From Pseudomonas putida (GTDB lineage: Bacteria; Pseudomonadota; Gammaproteobacteria; Pseudomonadales; Pseudomonadaceae): a DNA stretch of 64,000 nucleotides. Below, piece by piece: positions 17,594 to 27,129 of the stretch (within the stretch, counting starts at the first letter, position 1; each line of letters begins with the position of its first letter). The DNA is taken from NCBI RefSeq assembly GCF_030159595.1, contig NZ_BSKJ01000009.1:186001-250000 (forward strand). Direction: 5' to 3'. The position numbers were made by a program, and so were the translations under genes. The notes beneath the pieces were generated by a model that saw only the letters and a list, made by a program, of their open reading frames with translations, did no database searches and had not been told where the DNA came from.

Positions 17594-18412
17594 ATGAAAC
17601 GAACCGCGTTCTTCATCTCCGACGGCACCGGTATCACTGCCGAAACCCTGGGCCAGAGTTTGCTCGCGCAATTCGAGAGCATTCCGTTCAACAAATTCAC
17701 CCGTCCGTACATCGATTCGCCAGACAAAGCGCGGACCATGGTCCAGCAAATCAACGCCGCCGCTGAGCGAGATGGCGTGCGCCCGATCATCTTCGACACC
17801 ATCGTCAACCAGGACATCCGAGAGATCCTGGCGACGTCGAATGGCTTCATGATCGACATTTTTTCCTCGTTTTTATCCCCGCTCGAGCAGGAATTGACTG
17901 CCCATTCGTCGTATTCCGTTGGCAAGTCGCACTCGATTGGCGGCAATTCCAACTACATGGAACGCATCGAAGCGGTGAATTTCGCCCTCGACAACGACGA
18001 TGGCGCGCGCACCCACTACTACGACAAGGCCGACTTGATCCTGGTGGGTGTATCACGCTGTGGCAAGACCCCGACCTGCCTGTACATGGCCATGCAGTTC
18101 GGCATCCGTGCCGCCAACTACCCGCTGACCGAAGACGACATGGAGCGCCTGCAACTGCCAGCAGTGCTGAAAAAGCACCACAACAAGCTGTTCGGCCTGA
18201 CCATCGACCCCGATCGCCTCACCGCCATCCGCCACGAACGCAAGCCCAACAGCCGCTATTCCAGCTTTGCCCAGTGCGAGTTCGAAGTGCGCGAGGTAGA
18301 GAGCCTGTTCCGCCGCGAGAACATACCCAACATCAATTCCACGCATTTTTCGGTGGAGGAGATTTCGGCGAAGATTCTGGTGGAAAAAGGCGTGGAGCGC
18401 AGGTTCAAGTAA
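17594..18412 (+). CDS. ppsR: PEP synthase regulatory protein (bifunctional kinase/pyrophosphorylase)
   Basis: The 272-residue DUF299 protein inactivates PpsA by ADP-dependent threonine phosphorylation and reactivates it by phosphate-dependent removal. It has MKRTAFFISDGTGITAETLGQSLLAQF and the P-loop-like LVGVSRCGKTPTCLYMA. The ATG at 17594 gives the standard length; upstream in-frame starts would extend into the ppsA promoter. The ppsA-ppsR divergence is conserved in the genus. Confidence 0.95.
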   Translation: MKRTAFFISDGTGITAETLGQSLLAQFESIPFNKFTRPYIDSPDKARTMVQQINAAAERDGVRPIIFDTIVNQDIREILATSNGFMIDIFSSFLSPLEQELTAHSSYSVGKSHSIGGNSNYMERIEAVNFALDNDDGARTHYYDKADLILVGVSRCGKTPTCLYMAMQFGIRAANYPLTEDDMERLQLPAVLKKHHNKLFGLTIDPDRLTAIRHERKPNSRYSSFAQCEFEVREVESLFRRENIPNINSTHFSVEEISAKILVEKGVERRFK

Positions 18413-18438
18413 GCCCGCGAAGAGGCCGGCACAGACAT

Positions 18439-18470
18439 AAAAAAAAGCCCCGGCATCTCTGCCGGGGCGT
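18439..18470 (-). terminator. Terminator between ppsR and gdhB
   Basis: GCCCCGGC/GCCGGGGC (18447-18454 and 18461-18468) has eight A residues on the left, which read as a strong T-run for gdhB on the minus strand. For ppsR the T-run is only three bases, so termination there is likely weaker. Confidence 0.85.
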
Positions 18471-18487
18471 TTCACTTCAGCTCAAGC

Positions 18488-21400
18488 TCAGGACGGCACC
18501 ACCGCCGCCTGCCCGCTCATGGCCAGGTCGACCAGCTCGCGGTTGGCCACCGCATACATCGCATAGTCGGTGCCCGTGGCATTGCGCAGGTCGTCCAGCA
18601 TGGCGCGCCAGCGTTCCACCATCACCCGGTGCTGCTCGGCCCACAGCGCCACGCGGGCGTCCATGTCTTCCGGTGCATCGGCCATCTGCAGTACCGAGAT
18701 GGTGATTGCCCGTTGCTGCAGGTCAATGTCATCGCGGAACGCTTCGCGGGCCAAGGCCTGCCAGTTGTTTTCCACCGGCAGGTTGCTGATTTCCTGCAGG
18801 TACCAGGTCAGGTCCAGCGCGCTGCCCACGGCGAAGAACGCCTTGGCCACCTGCGCCGGCTCATGGCCGGTGACGTCGGCGGCTTCGATAATCGGCAGCA
18901 GGGTGTACAAGTGGCTGGTACCAGCCACCATGCGCGCCAGCAGCTCTGGCACACCGGCCTCGACAAAGCCCTGGTAGCGAACCATCCAGCGTTCGCGGGT
19001 CGGGCCTTCGAGCAGCTCGTCCAGCTTGAGCCCCAGTTGCGCGATCTTCGGCCCGAAGTGCGCGGTATCGCGCCCGGCATCCTGCTCGTTACGGCGACTA
19101 CGCAGGAACCACCGGGTGGCACGGCGGCCCAGGCGCATCAGCTCGTCCATCAGGGTGAGCTGGACTTCCGCCGGCACCTGGTAATCCAGGGCCTCGATCT
19201 GGCGGAACCAGTGCGGCAGGTGGAAGATGTCGCGCACGATCACATAGGCCCCGGCCACGTTGGCCGGGCTCATGCCGGTCGACTCCTTCAGCCGCTGGAC
19301 GAAGGTGATGCCCATGTTGTTGACCAGGTCGTTGGCGATCTGGGTGCTGACGATTTCGCGCTTCAGGCGGTGGCGGCGCATGGAGTCGGCGAACTTGTTG
19401 ACCAGCGACGGCGGGAACGCGGTTTCCATGTCGCGGGTCAGGTAGTCGTCATCCGGTACCAGCGACTTGAGCAGCTGTTCCTTGAGGTCGATCTTGCTGT
19501 ACGAGATCAGCACCGACAACTCGGCGCGGGTCAAGCCTTGGCCGGCGGCCAGGCGTTCGGCCAGTTGCTCTTCGGACGGCAGGAACTCGATGGCGCGGTC
19601 CAGCTTGCCACGGGCTTCCAGGTCGGCCATCAGGCGCTTGTACTCGGCAATCCGCTCGCGGGCGCGGCGGGCGGCCAGCGACAGCGCCTGGGTCTGCTTG
19701 TAGTTGTTGCCCAACACCAGGTTGCCGACTTCGTCGGTCATGCTGCCCAGCAGCTGGTTACGCTGCTTCTCGGTCATGTCGCCACCCTGCACCACTTCGT
19801 TGAGCAGGATCTTGATGTTGACCTCGTGGTCGGAGCAGTCCACGCCGCCGGCGTTGTCGATGAAGTCGGTGTTGGTGGCGCCGCCGTTCAGGCCGAACTC
19901 CACCCGGCCAAGCTGGGTCATGCCCAGGTTGCCGCCCTCGCCCACCACCTTGCAGCGCAGTTCGTTGCCGTTGACCCGCAACGCATCGTTGGCCTTGTCG
20001 CCGACATCGGCGTGGCTTTCGCTGCTGGCCTTCACATAGGTGCCGATGCCGCCGTTCCACAGCAGGTCTACGGGCGCCTTGAGCAGCGCGTTTAGCAGCT
20101 CGGTGGGCGTCAGGCGGTCGGCTTCGATGGCGAAGCGCTCTTTCATCTGCGGGCTGATGGCAATGCTCTTGGCGCTGCGTGGGAAGATGCCGCCGCCTTC
20201 AGACATGATGCTGGTGTCGTAGTCGCTCCAGGCCGAACGCGGCAGGTCGAACAGGCGCTTGCGCTCGGCAAAGCTGGTCGCCGGCTCCGGGTTGGGGTCG
20301 ATGAAGATGTGCAGGTGGTTGAATGCGGCCACCAGTTGCAGCTTGTCGGACATCAGCAGGCCGTTGCCGAATACGTCGCCGGCCATGTCGCCCACGCCGA
20401 TGACGGTAATCGGGTCTTCCTGCACGTTGATGCCGCGCTCACGGAAGTGGCGTTGCACACCCACCCAGGCGCCGCGTGCGGTAATGCCCATCTTCTTGTG
20501 GTCGTAACCGGCCGAACCGCCCGAGGCAAAGGCGTCGCCCAGCCAGAAGCCGTAGTCGATGGCAATGCCGTTGGCGATGTCGGAGAAGGTTGCGGTGCCC
20601 TTGTCGGCCGCCACCACCAGGTACGGGTCGTCATCGTCGTGGCGTACCACGTTGGCCGGCGGCACCACGCCACCGTCCTTGAGGTTGTCGGTGATGTCGA
20701 GCAGGCCGGAAATGAAGATGCGGTAGCACGCCACGCCTTCGGCGGCGATCTCGTCCCGGCTACCGCCCAGTGGCAGGCGGCGCGGCAGGAAGCCACCCTT
20801 GGCGCCGACCGGCACGATGACCGAGTTCTTCACCTGCTGGGCTTTGACCAGGCCCAGCACTTCGGTGCGGAAGTCTTCTTCACGGTCGGACCAGCGCAAG
20901 CCGCCACGAGCAACGTTGCCAAAGCGCAGGTGCACGCCTTCGACGCGCGGCGAGTAGACGAAGATTTCGAACTTGGGCACCGGCTTGGGCAGCTCGGGAA
21001 TCAGCTTGGGGTTGAACTTGAAGCTGAAGTACGACTTGTTCTGGCCGTTCGCATCCGGCTGATAGAAGTTGGTGCGCAGGGTGGCCTTGATGAGGTCAAG
21101 GTAGCGGCGCAGGATGCGGTCTTCGTTGAGCACCTGCACGTCGTCCAGCGCGGTCAGGATCGCTTGCTCCAGGCGCAGCTGTTTGTCATCCAGGTCGTCC
21201 TGGGTGAGCTTGCGCGCCAGGTAGAAGCGGGTCTTGAACAACCGGGTCAGCTCGCGGGCGATGTCGGTGTGGTTGTTCAGGGTGCTGGCGATGTAACCCA
21301 GGTCGAAGCCCAGGCGGATTTGCTTGAGGTAACGGGCGTAGGCACGCAGCAGCGCCACGTCACGCCATGGCAGGCCGGCGGTGAGCACCAGGCGGTTGAA

Positions 21401-23353
21401 GGCATCGTTCTCGGCATCGCCGCGCACGATGTGGATGAAGGCGTCCTGCAGGGTGTCGTTGAGCTGCTGGATATCCAGGCTCAGGCCTTCGCTGTAGGTG
21501 AAGGCGAAATCGTGGATCCAGTACTCGCGGCCATTGGCATGGCGCAAGCGGTACGGGAACTCGCCCAGCACGCGCAGGCCAAGGTTTTCCAGGATCGGCA
21601 GCACGTCGGACAACGCCAGTGGCGTATCGGCGTGGTACAGCTTGCAGTGCAGGATGCGCTCGCCCACCTGGGTCAGCGGCTGGTAGAAGCTCATCGCCAG
21701 CGGCTTGCTTTCCGACAGGTTCAGCACATGTTGCAGGTCGACCACTGCCGAGTGCGCGGCGAAGCGCTCGCGGTAGCCGGCCGGGAAACCTTTGGGGAAG
21801 TCGGCGAGGATGTTGGTGCCCTGGGCTTCGCCGAAGTTTTCCACCACCAGCGCCGAGTAGTCGTCATGCCACGAGCGGCAGGCCTGGATCACTTCGCGTT
21901 CCAGCTGCTGCGGGTCGATGTCGATGCGGTTTTTCGGGTCTACCCGCAGAATCAGTTGCACACGGGCCAGCACCGATTCGGAGAAGAACGTCCAGAACTC
22001 GCAGTCGCTGGCCTTCAGGCGTTCCATCAGCACTTGCTGGATCTTCTGCCGCACTTCGGTGGAGTAGATTTCCCGCGGCACATAGGCCAGGCAGTAGCAG
22101 AAGCGGCCGTACGGGTCCTTGCGCAGGAACACGCGGATCTTGTTGCGCTCCTGAATCTGCACGATCGCCATGACGGTAGTGAACAGCTCGTCGACCGGCG
22201 TCTGGAACAGGTCGTCGCGCGGCAGCACTTCCAGCACCTGGGCCAGTTCCTTGCCCAGGTGGGCCTTGGGATCGAAGCCCGAGCGACGCTCGACTTCGGC
22301 TACCTTGACGCGAATGTAAGGGATGGCATGCACGCTTTCGCCATACACCGACGAGGTGTACAGGCCCATGAAGCGGTGTTCTTTGATGACCTTGCCGTCG
22401 GCGTCCAGTTGGCGGATCGACACATAGTCCGGGTAGGCCGGGCGGTGCACGCGACTGGGCAGCGCGGCCTTGGCGAACGACAGCAGCAGCGGCTCGTTGA
22501 GGTAGGCCACGGCGTAGTCTTCGATACGCAGCTCTTCGGCCGTCAGGCCCACGCGCAGGCGGCGCGGCAAGCCGAGGAACGACTGCTCGTCGTAGACCAT
22601 CTGGCCGCCGTCGGTGCCGCCCTTGACGGTGAATTCTTCATAGCCCAGGAAGGTGAAATGGTTGTCCAACAGCCATTCCAGGAAGGCCTTGACCTCGCCT
22701 TTTTCGTGTTGCGCCGGGCCAAAGGCAGTCTGTTCCACCTGCGCCACCACTTCACGCAGCTTGGCCTTCATCGGTTCGAAGTCGGCCACTGCCACCCGTA
22801 CCTCGGCCAGCACCTGCTCGATCTCGCGGGTCAGCACGGTCAGTTCGGCGGCATTGGCGCAACGGTCGATCTCCAGGTACATCAGCGACTCATGGCGCAC
22901 GCCCTCGCCCTGGGTCCCCTTGGGCAGCAGCTCCAGCAGCTCGCCTTTGGCGCCACGGCGCACGCTGAGCACGGTGGTTTGCAGGGTATGGATGCTGTAG
23001 CCGCGGCGGTTGAGCTCGGTGCGTACCGAGTCGACCAGGAACGGCAGGTCATGGTGCAGCACCTCGACCACGGTATGGGTCGACTGCCAGCCATTGCGTT
23101 CGTAATCGGGGTTGTACACCCGCACTTGCGGGTATTCGGGGTCGAAACGCTCGATGATACGCCAGGCTGACAGGGTGCAGCCGGCCAGGTCGGAAAGCCT
23201 GCGCTGGGTGAGTTCGTCCAGAGAGATGATGCCGAAGAACTGCTCGGCGAACAGCGCCACTTGTGGCAGGGACTGCTCGCTGATGTGCTGCGCCAGGGCC
23301 GCTTGCAGTTGATGCTGGAAGTCGGCTTTGCTGGCTGCGGTGAAGAACGCCAT
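18488..23353 (-). CDS. gdhB: NAD-specific glutamate dehydrogenase, large (180 kDa) class
   Basis: The 1,621-residue enzyme deaminates glutamate to 2-oxoglutarate for use as a carbon source. It is the full length of the Pseudomonas class. The long N-terminal part has ACT-like regulatory segments (for example HTVVEVLHHDLPFLVDSVRTEL). The catalytic core holds GGLRWSDREEDFRTEVLGL, the Lys-containing VPVGAKGGF and the nucleotide-binding VIGVGDMAGDVFGNGLL. The ATG at 23353 was chosen since it gives the family length and has GGAG upstream; the frame continues 65 codons further without a plausible start. Confidence 0.96.
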   Translation of the reverse strand: MAFFTAASKADFQHQLQAALAQHISEQSLPQVALFAEQFFGIISLDELTQRRLSDLAGCTLSAWRIIERFDPEYPQVRVYNPDYERNGWQSTHTVVEVLHHDLPFLVDSVRTELNRRGYSIHTLQTTVLSVRRGAKGELLELLPKGTQGEGVRHESLMYLEIDRCANAAELTVLTREIEQVLAEVRVAVADFEPMKAKLREVVAQVEQTAFGPAQHEKGEVKAFLEWLLDNHFTFLGYEEFTVKGGTDGGQMVYDEQSFLGLPRRLRVGLTAEELRIEDYAVAYLNEPLLLSFAKAALPSRVHRPAYPDYVSIRQLDADGKVIKEHRFMGLYTSSVYGESVHAIPYIRVKVAEVERRSGFDPKAHLGKELAQVLEVLPRDDLFQTPVDELFTTVMAIVQIQERNKIRVFLRKDPYGRFCYCLAYVPREIYSTEVRQKIQQVLMERLKASDCEFWTFFSESVLARVQLILRVDPKNRIDIDPQQLEREVIQACRSWHDDYSALVVENFGEAQGTNILADFPKGFPAGYRERFAAHSAVVDLQHVLNLSESKPLAMSFYQPLTQVGERILHCKLYHADTPLALSDVLPILENLGLRVLGEFPYRLRHANGREYWIHDFAFTYSEGLSLDIQQLNDTLQDAFIHIVRGDAENDAFNRLVLTAGLPWRDVALLRAYARYLKQIRLGFDLGYIASTLNNHTDIARELTRLFKTRFYLARKLTQDDLDDKQLRLEQAILTALDDVQVLNEDRILRRYLDLIKATLRTNFYQPDANGQNKSYFSFKFNPKLIPELPKPVPKFEIFVYSPRVEGVHLRFGNVARGGLRWSDREEDFRTEVLGLVKAQQVKNSVIVPVGAKGGFLPRRLPLGGSRDEIAAEGVACYRIFISGLLDITDNLKDGGVVPPANVVRHDDDDPYLVVAADKGTATFSDIANGIAIDYGFWLGDAFASGGSAGYDHKKMGITARGAWVGVQRHFRERGINVQEDPITVIGVGDMAGDVFGNGLLMSDKLQLVAAFNHLHIFIDPNPEPATSFAERKRLFDLPRSAWSDYDTSIMSEGGGIFPRSAKSIAISPQMKERFAIEADRLTPTELLNALLKAPVDLLWNGGIGTYVKASSESHADVGDKANDALRVNGNELRCKVVGEGGNLGMTQLGRVEFGLNGGATNTDFIDNAGGVDCSDHEVNIKILLNEVVQGGDMTEKQRNQLLGSMTDEVGNLVLGNNYKQTQALSLAARRARERIAEYKRLMADLEARGKLDRAIEFLPSEEQLAERLAAGQGLTRAELSVLISYSKIDLKEQLLKSLVPDDDYLTRDMETAFPPSLVNKFADSMRRHRLKREIVSTQIANDLVNNMGITFVQRLKESTGMSPANVAGAYVIVRDIFHLPHWFRQIEALDYQVPAEVQLTLMDELMRLGRRATRWFLRSRRNEQDAGRDTAHFGPKIAQLGLKLDELLEGPTRERWMVRYQGFVEAGVPELLARMVAGTSHLYTLLPIIEAADVTGHEPAQVAKAFFAVGSALDLTWYLQEISNLPVENNWQALAREAFRDDIDLQQRAITISVLQMADAPEDMDARVALWAEQHRVMVERWRAMLDDLRNATGTDYAMYAVANRELVDLAMSGQAAVVPS

Positions 23354-23683
23354 CTGTGGTACTCCGCTTGGGCTTTGTAATAGTTGGAGCGTCGCTGCGT
23401 GCGCCATGTACGGATCAACGATAGCCAACCCGTGGCAAGGCGGACGGTAAAACCAGACGTTGAACGTGCACAGGCACGCCCAGGGCTCGCCGAAGCTTAA
23501 CGACTGATCGGTCATTAACGCTTGCAGCGCTGCGACAATTTCGGTCAAGGGGCGGTAACTTTACGTTTATGCCTGTACGCAAGACTGTCAGAATTCCCTT
23601 CCGTTTCCTTTGATCCGAGCCTGCTCATGCAAATCAACACCGCCCTGCTCTTCGCCACCCCTTGCGATGACGAGGAAGACAAC
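23354..23683. promoter_or_regulatory. gdhB / small-gene divergent intergenic region
   Basis: This 330-base gap holds the gdhB promoter on the minus strand and that of the small acidic gene on the plus strand. No operator or terminator was recognised with confidence. A frame extending from 23627 could be the N-terminus of the small gene, but its start lacks a ribosome binding site. Confidence 0.3.
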
Positions 23684-23980
23684 ATGGCGACCCTGTGCTG
23701 CCACAGCGACAAGGGTCAGATGTTCCTGCTTACCCGCTACCCGGACGAAGACACCGTCGACCTGACCCTGGATGACGAACCGTCGACCCTGGACGGGCTG
23801 AAAGTGACCTTGAGCGCCAAGCGCCTGCTGATCGAAGTGGCGGTCGGCGACCGTGATGCACTGAAGGGCGACGAAGTGCTGGAGATCAACCTGACCAGCG
23901 AACTGAGCGACATGGATGAAGTGAGGGAAACCCTGGAGAACATCCTGGCCGGCACTGGCACCTTCGTCTGCGAGCTCTGA
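23684..23980 (+). CDS. Small acidic conserved-looking hypothetical protein
   Basis: The 98-residue soluble protein begins MATLCCHSDKGQMFLLTRYPDEDTVD. It is rich in Asp, Glu and Leu, with alternating charged and hydrophobic residues suggesting a beta-rich fold and a C-terminal helix (DMDEVRETLENILAG). GC-rich third positions support real coding. The ATG at 23684 has GAGGAA at ideal spacing; an upstream ATG at 23627 (117 residues) does not. No family was recognised. It stands alone between gdhB and the LysR gene. Confidence 0.7.
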   Translation: MATLCCHSDKGQMFLLTRYPDEDTVDLTLDDEPSTLDGLKVTLSAKRLLIEVAVGDRDALKGDEVLEINLTSELSDMDEVRETLENILAGTGTFVCEL

Positions 23981-23988
23981 GCCCGAAC

Positions 23989-24894
23989 CTATTTCAACGC
24001 TGCCTGCATCTCTTGCGCCTGCGCCCGCAGCGCCTGGCAAAACGGCTCCACCGCAGCCGACGCCGGCCGGTGGTCCGGGCGTATCAGCATCACCTGATAC
24101 GGCACCGCCACCCGCAACCTGCGGATCGGTAGCCCGCCCTGCGCCGCCTCCAGCCCGCTCAGCGGGTTGATGATGGCCACCCCAAGGCCTTGCCTGACCA
24201 TGGCGCACACCGAGGCGGCACTGGTGGTCTCGATCACCGTGCGGCGGTTCACCCCTGCTGCGCGAAAGTGCTGGTCCAGGCGCTGGCGATAGGTGTCCAG
24301 GCTGGCCAGGTTGATGAAATCGACCTCGTGAAAATCGCCGAGCTCCAGCTCGGTCTTGGCCTGCAGCGGGTGCAGTTCGGGCAGCACACACACCATGTTG
24401 GCGCTGAACAGCAGCTCGCCGTATGCACCGCGCGGTATCTGCTCGACCTCGGTCAGGCCCAGGTCATGCTGCTGGGCAACCAGTGACTCCTCCAGCAACG
24501 GCGACTCCTGCGCCAGGATACTCACACTAACGCCCCGGTGCTGCTGGTGGAAACGCTGGCAGGCCTTGGGCAGCAAGGTCTGGGAAAACAGCGGCAGGCA
24601 AGTGATCGCCAGCCGACCCTGCTCGAAATTGCGGATGGCCTGGGCAAATCGGTCGATCCGCTCCAGCCCGACGTAGGCACGTTCGACTTCCTCGATCAAC
24701 AGCAACGCCTGGGCCGTCGCCACCAGGCGCCCACCCTCGCGCTCGAACAGGTTCAGACCGGTCACCTGCTCCAGCCGCGCCAGCTCGCGGCTGACCGTGG
24801 GCTGCGAGGTGAACAGCAGGCGCGCTGCACCGGTGACACTGCCTGCGGCCATGATGGCGCGGAACACTTCGATATGGCGGACGGACAGTTTCAC
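23989..24894 (-). CDS. LysR-family regulator, probably of lysA
   Basis: The 301-residue protein has an N-terminal winged helix (LSVRHIEVFRAIMAAGSVTGAARLLFTSQPTVSRELARLEQ) and a substrate-binding domain (about residues 90-290). It is divergent from a diaminopimelate decarboxylase gene, the arrangement of E. coli lysR/lysA, where LysR activates lysA in response to diaminopimelate. GTG at 24894 (AGG seven bases upstream, standard N-terminus) was preferred to ATG at 24924, which has no ribosome binding site. Confidence 0.85.
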   Translation of the reverse strand: MKLSVRHIEVFRAIMAAGSVTGAARLLFTSQPTVSRELARLEQVTGLNLFEREGGRLVATAQALLLIEEVERAYVGLERIDRFAQAIRNFEQGRLAITCLPLFSQTLLPKACQRFHQQHRGVSVSILAQESPLLEESLVAQQHDLGLTEVEQIPRGAYGELLFSANMVCVLPELHPLQAKTELELGDFHEVDFINLASLDTYRQRLDQHFRAAGVNRRTVIETTSAASVCAMVRQGLGVAIINPLSGLEAAQGGLPIRRLRVAVPYQVMLIRPDHRPASAAVEPFCQALRAQAQEMQAALK

Positions 24895-24943
24895 GGCAAT
24901 ACCTGGTAAGTCGGCAGTGGGCATATCAGATATGAATGACTGA

Positions 24944-24965
24944 CAGAAAAATAGCTATTTTTCTG
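24944..24965. promoter_or_regulatory. 22-bp perfect palindrome in the lysR-lysA promoter region
   Basis: The core AGAAAAATAGCTATTTTTCT at 24945-24964 is a perfect palindrome, and the flanking C and G extend it by one pair. It lies 38 bases before lysA and 50 before the LysR start. The central ATAGCTAT fits a LysR-type operator. A second short inverted repeat, CATATC/GATATG, lies at 24922-24934. Confidence 0.7.
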
Positions 24966-25002
24966 AATTCCCTGTTTGGATCATCCTCGTGACCTTCCTC
25001 AT

Positions 25003-26250
25003 ATGAGTAGCGCCACCATGACTGCACCCTTCACCCTCCTGGCCGAGGCTGTCCGCCAGCACGGCTCGCCACTGTGGGCTTACGACACAAGCACCATCGC
25101 CGAGCGTGTCGAGCAACTGAAGGTGTTCGACACCGTACGCTTCGCCCAGAAAGCCAACCCCAACCTGCATGTGCTGCGCCTGATGCGCGCCCATGGCCTG
25201 GTGCTGGATGCCGTGTCGCTGGGAGAGATGGAGCGGGCCTTCGCCGCCGGTGCGAGCGTGGACGGTGACCCTGCCGGCGTGGTGCTGACCTGCGACGCGC
25301 TGGACCGGCCAACTCTGGAGCGGGTGGTGGCAGAGAAGATCGAAGTCAACGCGGGCTCCATCGACATGCTGCGCCAACTGGGTGAGCGCTCGCCCGGCCA
25401 CCGCGTGTGGATCCGCATCAACCCAGGCTTCGGCCATGGCCACAGCCGCAAGACCAACACCGGCGGCGAGAACAGCAAGCACGGTATCTGGCACGAAGAG
25501 CTGGACGAGGCATTGGGCTGCATCGAGGCACATGGCCTGCACCTGGTGGGCGTGCACATGCACATTGGTTCCGGTGTGGACTACCAGCACCTGGAACAAG
25601 TGGCACGCTCGATGATCGAGCTGATTGGCCGCCTGGGCATGGACATCGAAGCGTTCTCCATCGGCGGCGGGCTTTCCACCCCGTACCGCAGCACCGACAA
25701 ACCGGTCGACCTGCAGCGCTACGCCCAGACCTGGGCGGTGGCACGCAAGGAAATCGAAGCGATGCTCGGCCACCCTGTACGCATGGAAATCGAGCCCGGG
25801 CGCTTCCTGGTGGCGGAGTCGGGCTATCTGGTGGCCGAAGTGCGTGCCGTGAAGCAGGTGGGGCGCAATACCTTCGTCATGATCGACGCCGGCTTCAACG
25901 ACCTGATGCGCCCGGCGATGTACGGTGCGTATCACGGCATGACCCTGCTCGATGCCAATGGCCAGCCGGTAGACCGCCCGCGCCAGCCGACCGTGGTGGC
26001 CGGGCCGCTGTGCGAGTCGGGGGATGTGTTTACCCAGGATGACCAGGAACTGACCCCGCAGGACCTGCCCCAGGCACAGGTGGGCGATTTGCTGGTGATT
26101 CACGATGCCGGGGCCTATGGCGCGTCGATGTCGTCGAACTACAACAGCCGGCCGTTGCTGCCGGAGTTCCTGATCGAGGATGGGGCGCTACGGATGATTC
26201 GTCGGCGGCAGACCGTGCAGGACCTGCTACAGCTGGAAATGAATAACTGA
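25003..26250 (+). CDS. lysA: Diaminopimelate decarboxylase
   Basis: The 415-residue PLP enzyme of fold type III catalyses the last step of lysine synthesis. It contains FAQKANPNLHVLRLM with the PLP lysine, HMHIGSGVDY, SIGGGLSTPY, EPGRFLVAESGYLV and the C-terminal CESGDVFTQD and HDAGAYGASMSSNYN. The start could be the ATG at 25003 or 25018 (410 residues); neither has a good ribosome binding site. It is probably a second lysA of the genome, as it stands apart from dapF. Confidence 0.93.
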   Translation: MSSATMTAPFTLLAEAVRQHGSPLWAYDTSTIAERVEQLKVFDTVRFAQKANPNLHVLRLMRAHGLVLDAVSLGEMERAFAAGASVDGDPAGVVLTCDALDRPTLERVVAEKIEVNAGSIDMLRQLGERSPGHRVWIRINPGFGHGHSRKTNTGGENSKHGIWHEELDEALGCIEAHGLHLVGVHMHIGSGVDYQHLEQVARSMIELIGRLGMDIEAFSIGGGLSTPYRSTDKPVDLQRYAQTWAVARKEIEAMLGHPVRMEIEPGRFLVAESGYLVAEVRAVKQVGRNTFVMIDAGFNDLMRPAMYGAYHGMTLLDANGQPVDRPRQPTVVAGPLCESGDVFTQDDQELTPQDLPQAQVGDLLVIHDAGAYGASMSSNYNSRPLLPEFLIEDGALRMIRRRQTVQDLLQLEMNN

Positions 26251-26596
26251 CCGGCAGGAGCGCCAACCAGCACAACGCGGCAACCTGGACCTCCACACGG
26301 CTACTGGCGATGCTCTGCATGAAGGAAGCAAGGCTCGCCATTAGCTCGTCGCATCTGCATTTGACAGTAGATTGCAATAAGCAGAAACGAGCAAGGCGGC
26401 TAAAAAGGACAAATATCAAATAGCGCTTGCATCTATAACCACCCGAGAGGCACGCACTCAAACCAATCTATGTAATCGATAGCACCATCTAACACCTGTC
26501 GTCGGCATTTTTTTAGCAACCCCTTTACTTAAAGAAAAATGAACTAATCTCACCCAGACAAGATCGTGCTCTACCCACACAACCTGCGAGGCGGCC
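26251..26596. other. AT-rich intergenic region leading into the accessory island
   Basis: In this 346-base gap the base composition shifts from GC-rich to visibly AT-rich, most clearly after about 26340. No gene, tRNA, terminator or attachment site was recognised. It probably contains the promoter of the three-gene island that follows. Confidence 0.4.
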
Positions 26597-27088
26597 ATGA
26601 CACGTCAAACCGCACTGGATGCACTGTGGAAACGACTGTTTTTTATCTTCGCGCTGCTACTGTCGATTTCCATCACGCTTGCTTCTTTTACCAACAGCTA
26701 CACAGTGCCATTGATCGTATTCATCACGGGCAACATTGGCGGCTATGTGGGCTTCCATCGCCGATTGGCCAACCTGGCCGACAGCGAAATCCAGGACCTT
26801 GCCCAATCATGGTTCGCCATGGCCCTGCCGTCGTTCATCGGTGGCATTCTGGCTTGTCTGCTTTACATCATCTTCATCTCAGGCATTGCCGAAGGCACCC
26901 TATTTCCGAAAATCAGCCCGGACAACGACTGTGCGCCTGAAAACTTGCAGCGATTTGTCGAGATTTTCTGTCAGCACGCAGAGGGCTATCCCGCCTATGC
27001 AAAACTTTTGTTCTGGTCATTCGTTGCTGGTTTCAATCAAAACTATGTGGTCGACCTGATCGAGACAATGAAAAAACGCGCTGAGTAG
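26597..27088 (+). CDS. Small multi-pass membrane protein of the phospholipase island
   Basis: The 163-residue protein has three clear hydrophobic segments (about residues 13-31, 36-53 and 71-98) and a possible fourth near 131-152 (KLLFWSFVAGFNQNYVVDLI). A hydrophilic loop with two cysteines (DNDCAPENLQRFVEIFCQH) sits between the third and fourth. The ATG has GAGG upstream. It is 35 bases ahead of the patatin-like gene and on the same strand, so probably cotranscribed. No family was recognised. It could be a partner or a protective (immunity-type) protein for the phospholipase. AT-rich third positions mark it as acquired. Confidence 0.75.
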   Translation: MTRQTALDALWKRLFFIFALLLSISITLASFTNSYTVPLIVFITGNIGGYVGFHRRLANLADSEIQDLAQSWFAMALPSFIGGILACLLYIIFISGIAEGTLFPKISPDNDCAPENLQRFVEIFCQHAEGYPAYAKLLFWSFVAGFNQNYVVDLIETMKKRAE

Positions 27089-27129
27089 TTACTAAAGCCG
27101 CTTCCATTCAGATACCGGAGGCAATGAAC

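Noticed and set aside
20309..23170. A 953-codon open frame opposite gdhB
   Set aside because: It is a shadow of a GC-rich gene: the gdhB strand carries all family motifs, and the opposite frame has low-complexity His, Gln and Val-rich sequence.
26251..26596. Attachment site or tRNA end at the left edge of the AT-rich island
   Set aside because: No tRNA, direct repeat or integrase gene was found at either edge, so the mode of acquisition cannot be stated.
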